DNA of 64,000 nt from Cladorrhinum sp. PSN259 (taxonomy: Eukaryota; Ascomycota; Sordariomycetes; Sordariales; Podosporaceae), in contig MU867076.1 of assembly GCA_033725935.1 (NCBI GenBank), forward strand, positions 186,001-250,000, read 5' to 3'. Shown in pieces: positions 55,401-64,000 of this stretch. Numbering within the stretch: position 1 is the stretch's first letter; each line of letters opens with the position of its first letter. The notes beneath the pieces are model-generated. The model searched no databases and was not told the DNA's origin. It saw nothing but the letters and a program-made list of their open reading frames with translations. The translations under genes were made by a program, and so were the position numbers.

Positions 55401-55896
55401 AGAACTCCACATCGATCACGTCCTAACCCGCTCCCCCAACATCGTCCTCTCCGCTTCCGTCACCTTCATCCCCGACTCTGCCGGACAATCTATTCCCCCT
55501 GGCATTTTATCCTCTGGCGGCATTTTGATCCTAGACGGCATCCACGAAGCATCAATGCAGCCCTTTCCCGACCCCATATTTTCTCTTGACAAATTCTTCT
55601 TTAGGCCCGGAGCGGAGTTTAGTGCCAAGGTGTATGCGGATCCGAGGGCGGGTGACGAGAGCGGGAAGGGATTACTGCGTGAGGTGCTGAGTAAAGGAAA
55701 AGAGGGAAAAGTGGTCGCGAGCGGAAAGATTGTGGTTAGGGAGGATAGCGAGGTGAGCGTTGATGTCGAAAAGGTTAATAGGGATCCGTGGGTGGAGAGG
55801 GAGGAGGACAGGGTCGGGAGGTGGAGGGAGCGGTTTAGTCGGATCGGGAGGGAGATGGAGAGCCTGGGGGTTGGTGGGAATGATGAAGGTGTTTGA
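52427..55896 (+). CDS. PLP-dependent decarboxylase with C-terminal extension (1117 aa)
   Basis: Exons 52427-52579, 52644-54979 and 55032-55896. The last intron (52 nt; donor GTATAT, branch TACTAAC) must be used to join KYY-type core sequence to the third exon in the correct frame, which reads VRILSVLKNRPLNTANHDESYPSGYTPFYVYGS. Reading straight through gives a false tail. The PLP lysine is Lys450 in DSITVDPHKAGYVPYPAG, and Asp378 in VHGDAAWGGY binds the pyridine nitrogen. The core (residues 1-840) is like group II decarboxylases of the glutamate/tyrosine type but much longer. The extension of about 280 residues includes a Thr run (ACA/ACAAC repeats) and an Asp/Glu/Arg-rich end. The amino-acid substrate is unknown; the enzyme is cytosolic. 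Confidence 0.88.
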
Positions 55897-56230
55897 GGAG
55901 GATAATATATTTGGATTCCTTTTGAGCTTGATGATGTAGTGGAAGAGTTTGCCGAGGTTTATTAAGGAGGTGAAAGAGGTTTGCTATCCTGCACATGAGA
56001 ATAATGAACAAAGATGCGCAAGACGAGTAAAACGAGAATCAACATCTGTAATTACTAACGCGCGGTCTAAAACTAAATACTACTAAGTTGCAAATACTAT
56101 CTCCGAGACACAAGGCCGCCGTCATCGATCCAAGAAAATCTCATTGATCCGAATCCATGAGAGCTCATTAATCATCAAATCCCATCTTCTCTTCACCCAA
56201 CCCCCATGAAACAACTATTAGGTCAACCGC
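55897..56230. other. Intergenic between convergent genes
   Basis: 3' flanks of the decarboxylase and the subtilase. No feature recognised. Confidence 0.5.
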
Positions 56231-57461
56231 TTAGGCCTCAGACTCGGAATTGCCATTGAAAGCAATGCCATTAAACGTGCCAGCCGGCAAATCGGTAATG
56301 GTTCCATTGGTAGCGGTATCGTGAATATAAGCGCAGAGAGCCTCGGGAGTCTTGGGGACAGCGCTGTCGCTCAATCCCAGGAAGTAAGCGCCCAACCCGG
56401 CGACGTGGGGAGCAGCCATGGACGTTCCAGAAATAGTGTTGGTGGCGGTGGGGTTCCCGATCCAGCTGCTGAGGACGTCAACGCCGGGGGCGAACACATC
56501 GACGAGATCGCCGTAGTTGCTGAACCAAGCGCGGGCGTCGGCGACGTCTGTAGCGCCGACCGTGCAGACGGTAGGCTCAGAAGCAGGGCTGTAATAGTAC
56601 GCGTCGTCATCGCTGTTACCGGCCGCAACGGAGATGAAGACGCCAGCTTTGACTGCGGCCGCGACGGCGCTGTTGACTGCCGTTGAGCGGGAGGCGCCGA
56701 GGGAGAGGTTGGCGACGCTTCCGTTGGGGCAGTCACGGCTCTGCGAGTCCGAGGCGACAAAATCGATACCGGCGATGACACCCGCGAGGGTGCCTGAGCC
56801 CGAAGCGCGGAGGACCTTGACTGCGTAGAGCTTTGTGGCTTTTGCCACACCATAGTCCTGCCCGCCGATGGTGCCGGCTACGTGGGTGCCGTGGCCGTTT
56901 CCGTCCGTGTTGTCGGTGTCGGCGAAGTTGGCGAGCCATTCGGCGCGGCCACCGAATTGCTGTAGTCAGGGGTCAGTATCAGGGGTATAAACAAAAGACA
57001 TTTTTGAGTGAAGTAATGCTCACAGTGTGGTTGACATAGATGCCAGTGTCAATGATGTAGGCGCAGGTACCAGCACCGGCAGAAGAGTCGTAGATGTACG
57101 AGGTCTGGTTGATGGTGCGGTGGGAAATGCGTGCCAAACCCCAGGGAACGTCGACCTGAGTGACAATGTCGTAGGCAGTGACGACGGCATCTTGCTCAAT
57201 GTACTCGACATTGGGGTTCTTGCGAACGGCATCAAGGTTGGCAGCGCTCAGCTTGGCAGCGAAACCCTTGAATCTGCCTCCCTTGTAGGTGTGGTCGGGG
57301 CTGACGGCCTTGAGACCCTTGAGGGTATTCTGAAGAGTGGAATCGGTGGTGCCATCCTTGAGCTTGACGATGTAGCTGCCAGGGATGAGCTGAGCGCCAC
57401 GGGGTTGGAGGACTGGTGCCGCGAGGGCAAGGGGGAGAAGAGCAGCCAGAGTGAGAAGCAT
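56231..57461 (-). CDS. Secreted subtilisin-like serine protease, S8 proteinase K type (388 aa)
   Basis: Exon 1 57461-57024, a 64-nt intron (GTGAGC, branch CTGACC), exon 2 56959-56231. A signal peptide (MLLTLAALLPLALAAP) is followed by an I9 propeptide (IPGSYIVKLKDG to VEYIEQDAVVT). The catalytic triad is Asp138 (YIIDTGI), His169 (GHGTHVAG) and Ser326 (SGTSMAAPH); the oxyanion Asn lies in VSVAAGN-type context (SVAAGNSDDDA). The mature enzyme probably starts near AYDIVTQVDVPWGLARIS. It is a secreted alkaline protease for protein nutrition or host tissue; no extra C-terminal domain. Confidence 0.95.
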
Positions 57462-59485
57462 GGTGACGATGGCTAAGGAGCTTCAAATGATGATTGAGTG
57501 TGTGAAGAGATCTAGATGGGTTGGGATGCTGATGTTCTGGATGGTTTCTTCTCCTCCTCGACGAGAGATATGATGCCTCTATTTATTCTTTTCAACAGAC
57601 ATCTAGAAGAAGGCCCAAAATCGTCTTACCTTCCAAAACTGGATTCCCATCCTCCCCGACATGTGTAAAATGTGAGACCTCGACCTCAAAGGGGGGAACT
57701 TCATTTCCTCAATGAATCCCTCAGTGTACAGTCAGAGTGCTGCCATGTGCCTGCAGACCGTGTTGGGCAATCTTACCTCCCTAAGAGGGTCTTGGATGGA
57801 GGGGTTTGGCACTTGTTTGCGTGATCCGGTCAGTTCGTAGTGTGGTCACGGTTCTTTCGGATCATACTTGCTGCATACGCGACTTGGGTGGTGGGCAGGC
57901 AGAAAATTGCACACGAGAAAATGTCGGTGTATCTGGGAGATCGCCTACATTCGTGTGTGGCTCTCTAGGTATATGAGCGTACGTTGTATTTGGTTCAAGA
58001 TGGCGCAGTCAGCGGTTGGATCAAATGCTGGCATTGGCATATGCAAAAGAGTGGAAGGTCACATCCAAAAGGCCCTCGGGCCGTAGCCATAAGGTTACCA
58101 TCAGGCTTATACAATCATGACAAGGGAATAGCTGACGGTCGACGGGGGCCCGGGAGCTAGCCGTGCTCGTGAGCCGTTGACCTGGTTTGCTTTGATAGAG
58201 CACGTCATTAGTCGGCGGCAGTTGTGCTATCTCCATTTTAATAAACCAAGTCCGCGGGATGTTGGACCCTTGTCATAGCCCACGGCCTGGATGGCACAGT
58301 GGGGGTTCCTATGGTTACACCGACCAGAACAGAAAGTGGTAGGGATTCGAAAAAAAAGGTCCGATCTGAGAGGTCAGGGACCCGTTTACGAGAATCTAGG
58401 ATCGGGGATTTTCCAAGACAAGAGGGAGAAGGATTCAAACATGTGACTAAGAAGCGCTGACCGATGCCCTTTTGTGCTTTTGCGCAGCACCTGCCAAGCT
58501 GTCAAAATTCTGGTAAACATGGTCGAGCGGCGGTCACCTTCCAAGATAGGAAACTGACACTATAGGACATCAGCAGCTGTGCAATGGCGTTTTCGACTAG
58601 GATCAGTGGCTTGATATGGCGCAAACTAGAAACTATACGGCCGAGATGTTGTGGAAATGAGAAAAAAGGATATCGAGTTTTGTTTCAACATTAAATCTCG
58701 AGCTGATCTTCCATCGAATATCAAAAAGCTCATTTTTCCCGGCTTGGGTTTCGTTCCTCGTGGCCTTTAGCCTGAAGGTTTCCCGCTGTCTCGGTATTGC
58801 GATGCCAACCCTATTGTTCGGTGGAGAGCCACTAAAAGTTCGTCTCGCACTTGGCAAGACTCGGCTGCCGAATTGGGCGTCCAGTTAATATCGACGTGCA
58901 TCGAGATGCCAGCAGATAGGGGATTCGGATAATATGGAGGGATGCCAATATGCCTCGCGAATCAGACATGCATTAGCGAGCGAGTGATACGGTCTCCTGA
59001 GTCATACGATGAAACCTGGGAATCAAACGACGCTGAAGGGCCGTCAAAGCTTATTTGGCCAAGATATCGAGAGCCTCTGAGCCTCCCGAGGTGACGTTTC
59101 TATCCGAATTAATATCGTCAAGGCACCCAATGCTGCATCAAGGCTCAACATCCCAAGCTTGTTCCCTGCATCACGTTCCAAGAAACAAGCCCAAACTCTC
59201 CGATATGTCTTTACATTTGTGGGAACTGACCTGTCCGTCCCGTTTGGGGGATGGCAGTGGTGGGTTGGTGCAGGTGAAACGGTACCAGCAATTGTCCACA
59301 CCACGCTGCTGATATCGGAATTTATAAATTAATTGCAGCAAGTATGGCACTATTTTTAGTTCCATACGTCTTGAGGCCTTTTATCACTCTGTGGTAATCG
59401 CAGTGTCATGTTAACATCATGACCAACAACACCAACAGATCTCCAGTGTCTCCCTTCATGAATGCTCACTCCGGTCTATCCTTTC
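57462..59485. other. Long intergenic region
   Basis: Two kilobases with only short random frames. Subtilase promoter at the left. No gene recognised. Confidence 0.5.
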
Positions 59486-59604
59486 ACATACGACCACACC
59501 TCCAAGAATACTCGGCATCCCGTCCGCTCTGCCCAAGATAAGCTTGGAAGGGCCAGATCAGTACCCAGGTGGGTGACCACTGGGGAATCCCTGGTGTTGT
59601 ATGT
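59486..59604 (+). rRNA. 5S ribosomal RNA gene, divergent copy
   Basis: 119 bases beginning ACATACGAC and ending GTTGTATGT; these ends pair over 9 positions as helix I. Internal hallmarks: CATCCCGTCCGCTCT, AAGGGCCAGATCAGTA, GGTGGGTGACCAC and GAATCCCTGGTGTTG, that is, the internal control region for TFIIIA. Helix II (CTCCAAG against CTTGGAAG) pairs despite differing from the common fungal sequence. The usual AGTAGTTGGGT is AGTACCCAGGT here. A T-run follows immediately as terminator. Single dispersed 5S genes with variant types are normal in filamentous ascomycetes; this may be a minor type or a pseudogene. Confidence 0.88.
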
Positions 59605-61069
59605 TTTTTGCCCCGTTTTTTGACTCCATCGTCGAGTCTTGGCGCAACTCCCTCCTTCTTGTTTGTTGATAGTCCTCGGGGTCTTTGCAACTGAATCAGC
59701 TTCCCTTTATAGAATATGCAATTCCTGCTCATGTTAACACTTACCCAATTTCACCATAGTAAATATTTAAAAAAAAATCCACAGGTCCTTTGTCTCATAT
59801 CTTGTTGGTCTATTGAGCTGGACTGTCTCAGTTGACGTTCAAAAAAAGTAATGTGGTCATGCAATAGTCTCGGAAGGTGCCGCCTTGAGCCACAGAATCC
59901 ACGGCTCTGGGACTCTTCGTTACCAGCCCCGAGTTTCATGAGCTGCCACTGGTGGAGCGAACCAAAGCTAAGAGATAAAGGATGCCGAAAGGGGTTGTCA
60001 GCACCTCAGCAGTACCAGCAAGTCTCTTGGCAGCTATGCGGATGTACTGGCTGCGCGAATAGACTTGCAGCCAGATAGGTTGTACATGTAGGTAGATGTT
60101 CTGAGCACAGCATGTCACTCCCCAGAAGGGCAGGATTCATGTCCTTGGCAACCTGACTGTATGAATGTAGCGATAATCGGGAGGCGTTGATATGTCCGAG
60201 ATCCGATTGTAACACCTCCGATGGCTTGAACAGGCTTCATGTCTCGGACGTACAGTGGCCGGGACACCTGAGCTGCAAGTTCCTGAGGTTACACCCACGG
60301 AGTTTCCCTGCTCACTTAAACATTAACTGCAGTAGCTCAGATACAAGTGAAAATGGCCGTTTTCCTGACAAAAATTCCTTTTGTGTGCCAGTGCAGCCTT
60401 ATTATGAACCTTGCTCTTTTCCTCGCTAGAAACGCTTCAGTTCTCTCCTTAAGATTCAGGACCATCGTTACCACATAACCATGATATTACTCGTCTCTTT
60501 CATACTTTTATAGTATCCAAACAAGACGCAACTCCCTCACGGCCTCGGTTTTTCTCGGATGAAAGGGACTGGGATTCTGGGCAGCGCGATTACAACTAAT
60601 ATCCTCAGTTACACACACAACCAAGACTGTGGCAATTCTTGCGAGACGAACCATGTGGCTTAGTAAGGGAGCACCGAAGACTGCTGGTTCGTGGCGGTAG
60701 TTATTGAGCCAATATTGGCGACCTGCAGCCAACGATATCACGCTATCGCGGCGAGGAGGGACGGAACCGGGGCACTGGGTTGCGATCGCGATGCTGAGTG
60801 GTGCGGCTCATCAGCTGTGACCTGCAGAACGGATCAAGGATGCATCCGTACCTATCGTCGATGTCTTTTTCCGGCTTCGTGCATCACCTTAGCGATCTAG
60901 GCTTTTCCACTAGGTAAATCAGCCCTCGGGCTCTTTTCTCGGTTGCACGCACTTACTACGATGTCGTGAGCATTAATTATCCCTCCCCTGCCCAGTGGCA
61001 ATTGTTGTTGTTCAAAGTTGTGCCTCACTGCCATCGCGCATCATTCTTTGACCCCACTACATATCAATA
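59605..61069. other. Intergenic
   Basis: No gene recognised in about 1.5 kb; the last part is the promoter of the esterase gene. Confidence 0.5.
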
Positions 61070-61990
61070 ATGGCCAGCAAGCTATTGAGCGTCTTGGGGG
61101 CTGTCTTGGCCAGCTTCGCGCCGGTGCAAGCAGTGCCCGCGACGCCGCAGAACGCGCTCAAGCTCATCCCCCCAAGCCAGTGGGGCCCTGTTAACGCAAC
61201 CAACCCCAACTACATCGAGCTGCGCGTCTACGAACCCACCCAAATCAAGAGCAATCCCGCCGTCATCCTCGCCCTCCACTGGTGTGGCTCCAGCGGGCCC
61301 GAATACTTCGCCGCCACCACTTACGCCCAGTACGCCGATGAGCGCGGCTTCGTCGTCCTCTTCCCCTCTTCCCAAAAGGACTACAACTGCTGGGACGTCG
61401 CCACGACCGCCACCCTCACTCACAACGGTGGCGGCGACTCGCACGATTTATCTCGGATCGTCGCCTGGGCTAAAACCACGTATAATGCTAATCCCTCCAA
61501 AATCTTCGTCACCGGCACCTCCTCCGGCTGCATGATGTCCAACGTCATGTCGGCCACCTACCCCGACCTCTTCGACGCCATGTCCTGCTACTCGGGTGTT
61601 GCCGCTGGCTGCCTCGCCGGCTCCCCCGGCTCCAGCCCCTGGACCGCCGACCCCACCTGCGCGAATGGGCTTATTATCAAGACCCCCGATGAATGGAAGG
61701 CCATCGTGCAAGCTATGTACCCCGGATACACGGGCAAGTACCCGCGCATCATGACGTTTCACGGGGACTTGGATGATTTGGTGTTCCCGCAGAATTTCCA
61801 GGAGCAGCTGAAGGAGTGGAGTGCGATTCACGGGGTTGCGCTGAGCCAGACAAAGGTGGACACGCCGTTTCCGAATTATACTTATCACAAGTATGGGAAT
61901 GGGAAGAAATTGGTGGGTTATTCGGTTTCGAATGTGGGGCATTTTGTGTTGGCTGAGGAGGAGATGGATTTGAGTTGGTTTCGTTTGTAG
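61070..61990 (+). CDS. Secreted CE1-type esterase (acetylxylan/feruloyl or PHB-depolymerase-like, 306 aa)
   Basis: A single exon with signal peptide (LLSVLGAVLASFAPVQA). It carries the esterase_phb family features: PAVILALHWCGSSGPEYF, FVVLFPSSQKDYNCWDV, the nucleophile Ser151 in GTSSGCMMSNV, the acid region FHGDLDDLVFPQN and the His of VSNVGHFVL. It ends at DLSWFRL, where enzymes of this family end before an optional CBM1; no CBM1 is present. Such enzymes remove acetyl or feruloyl groups from xylan, easing hydrolysis of hemicellulose. Which ester is preferred is unclear. Confidence 0.9.
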   Translation: MASKLLSVLGAVLASFAPVQAVPATPQNALKLIPPSQWGPVNATNPNYIELRVYEPTQIKSNPAVILALHWCGSSGPEYFAATTYAQYADERGFVVLFPSSQKDYNCWDVATTATLTHNGGGDSHDLSRIVAWAKTTYNANPSKIFVTGTSSGCMMSNVMSATYPDLFDAMSCYSGVAAGCLAGSPGSSPWTADPTCANGLIIKTPDEWKAIVQAMYPGYTGKYPRIMTFHGDLDDLVFPQNFQEQLKEWSAIHGVALSQTKVDTPFPNYTYHKYGNGKKLVGYSVSNVGHFVLAEEEMDLSWFRL

Positions 61991-62950
61991 ATATCTTTAG
62001 GTCAACGGCAGTTTTATGTTTTAACGAGATTTCGTTTGCGAAATGCGAGCTCCGGTTCTGACAAAAGGTACACATCCATGTCGATGAACAGTAGGGTCTC
62101 ATTGTTGGTCCTGCATTGTGCTCCTTCCACATGCGCACACTAGCCTGGTTGTCTGCGAGAGGAAGTGTGCCTGTGCGACCTAATTCTAAATCACCGTCCC
62201 AGAGCCTCATCGTCGGTCAACCGTAATAGTCAATAAATCCCATCACCGGCAAGTACGCGCGGGGACACCCTCGTGGCCTTGATGGGTGGCTTAGGTCGCA
62301 CCATCCCCGGCAGCTACGCAGAATACACGTCGCTCCAATACACAACATTATGCCACAGTGACCCTAATGAAAGAGTCTTCAATGTTAGGGGGGGGGGGGA
62401 GCGGTACTTGGTAGCCTCCATTCTAAATATGCGCACGTATCAGCTGGGCACAGATACAGATCTCTGTTAGGGACCTCCGTACCTAAAAGGAAATAAAAAT
62501 GGGGGCGGGTCTGCGGGCACTCGGAAATCGAGTCAAAACAGCCACCCACCACCCACCAAGCGAACGAACCGGGAAAGAGTCGAAATGGCACAAAAGTTCA
62601 ATGTCTGGTTATGCCCCTTATGTATCTGCCTTCGGACCCCTTATCGCCGACTATCCGCATCCACTCAATATCGATATACCCAAATTGGCAGCTTAGGTAC
62701 CAAAAGGTGTCTCGAGGTATTTTATTAACATGCACCTCACCAATGTGACTTGACGACATATCGCATGTTATGTGCTCTATCTATCCCACGTGGCCAGTGG
62801 AGAATTCCGCCTGTTTTGGTGGCAGACGATTCGTTGCAGACCACACCATTGCTATCCACACAGTGCACCCAGCCACAGATCTACCTAATAAGAAAAATGC
62901 GGAATAAAAGAAACTTTTATTTGAGTCGTCGCCCAAGGACGAGACGTTTC
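61991..62950. other. Intergenic
   Basis: No gene recognised; a G-run at about 62390-62399. Confidence 0.5.
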
Positions 62951-63500
62951 AGCAAAAAAGTGTGCGTTTGACGAATGATAAGACAATTGCTTGGCGACAT
63001 CCGTCACTACATCGTATCCAAAAAGCGACATCACTTTTGTCTTGTGATAGACAGGAGCATAAATGCAGTATTTAATACGGTCAACTTCCGATTATTAATA
63101 GAGCCGTAAAAAAGTATTTTAGACTTTCTGATGGGGATTGGCCGAATTCAGATAGAATGCTTAGTCGAACCGGTCGATATTTTGCTGCGCCCGTGCAACA
63201 TAAACCCCGATTCGTCTATTAGGATAGGGATATTAGGACAAATTATTCAGACGAACCTATAGCGTATCATCGAAGGTATCTGCGGATACAGCAGTTACTT
63301 AATGCTCGAGTGCAAGTATAACGGCGGTAAAGTCGGTCAGGTTAATGGTAGATTTAAATCTATCATAATAGCTAGCATTGTTAAGCATATTAGATTTGGG
63401 AGCGGTATTACTGCTTTTACTCGAAATCGAGGGTATTAGGTTAATACCTGATTGACTAAAATAATATTAGGTCTATCACTCAATAACGCCGATACGAAAA
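62951..63500. repeat. AT-rich, TpA-rich stretch, RIP-like
   Basis: Strongly AT-rich with repeated ATTAG/TAATA words and no open frame of note. It resembles a decayed repeat like the stretch at 31735-32200, but no element can be named. Confidence 0.4.
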
Positions 63501-63642
63501 AACGACGAAAGAAACTAAAGCAACTTACCTCGAAGTATCAGATACTGCGTCACGCCCTTGGTGGGTTTTGTTGTCGAATCAAAATCCTGCATAGTTTTGT
63601 TGTCGACAAGAATCATGGGATCTGTTTTGGATATATTGTTGG

Positions 63643-63882
63643 TCAACTTCGGTACATAAAGAACACCGTGAGACACATACGATCAACTACTTTGTCCCAA
63701 GCTTCATCGAGTTCTTTGCGCGGCTCCCCTTTATAAATGGAGGCAGCGAAAAGCTCAGCGTCAAACTTCACGGGGCTGACCGTCGCTAGTTGTTCCAAAG
63801 GGTCTTTGGCCTTGATTAGCATGCGTGTATGTGCCCAAGTACGGAGAGCAGAAGCTCCTCCGTGGGGGAACAGCCCCAACAC
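63643..63882 (-). pseudogene. UstYa-like (DUF3328) fragment
   Basis: The minus frame contains SPVKFDAELFAASIYKGEPRKELDEAWDKVVD, matching the N-terminal part of UstYa-type oxidases (pattern PxELDxAWD). A GTATGT at 63680 could be the first donor. Downstream sequence (63500-63640) does not show the HQLHC-type histidine motifs, and the upstream membrane helix is not in frame. I read it as a decayed or truncated gene at the window edge. Confidence 0.5.
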
Positions 63883-64000
63883 CCCGAACCTCCTTCTCTT
63901 ATTGGCGCCATGACCGCAATTCAGATGGTACTGTCATATAGGCCGAATGGACCGTGTTTCCCACAGGGTGTTAGGAGAGTAAATAAGACAACTCATATGC

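Overview
This window looks like chromosomal DNA of a filamentous ascomycete (Pezizomycotina, probably Sordariomycetes). Introns are short (51-112 nt), with GTATGT/GTAAGT-type donors and CTAAC/CTGAC branch points. Long intergenic spaces, a lone dispersed 5S rRNA gene and tRNA genes with internal promoters fit. The protein families are typical of that group: NACHT-ankyrin (NLR-like) proteins, a HET domain, DUF1996, Rds1-type ferritin-like, PTH11-like receptor, UstYa-like and GH54. Exon-intron models were built by hand from reading frames, splice sites and domain continuity; each multi-exon model closes on a whole number of codons.

Layout. 1-1.2 kb: a broken FAD monooxygenase, then an assembly gap. 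1.5-14.2 kb: an NLR/incompatibility-type island with a 2297-residue PNP-NACHT-ankyrin-HET protein, a decayed TPR relic, a dual-specificity phosphatase and a second NACHT-ankyrin protein. 14.5-18.6 kb: two identical tRNA-Ser(AGA) genes in opposite orientation, enclosing two small secreted proteins and a dead short-chain dehydrogenase. 19.1-30.6 kb: secreted carbohydrate enzymes. A GH16 enzyme comes first, then three arabinan-active genes (GH43, GH43 endo-arabinanase, GH54) bracketed by two DUF1996 paralogues. 30.6-37 kb: decayed AT-rich sequence with kinase-like and F-box-like relics, one intact Rds1-like gene and a possible non-autonomous transposon. 37.1-61.9 kb: mostly intact genes: Cu-only SOD-like protein, secreted beta-propeller, bZIP factor, multi-span membrane protein, AAA ATPase, alpha/beta hydrolase, PTH11-like receptor, PLP decarboxylase, S8 subtilase, 5S rRNA and a CE1-type esterase. 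62.9-64 kb: another AT-rich stretch with a UstYa-like fragment at the edge.

The genes suggest two themes. One is self/non-self recognition, with NLR-like and HET domains. The other is secreted breakdown of plant polymers, with endo- and exo-acting arabinan enzymes together and an esterase and subtilase elsewhere. The broken genes share a pattern: their premature stops are explained by C:G to T:A changes in Gln or Trp codons, as repeat-induced point mutation (RIP) would leave.
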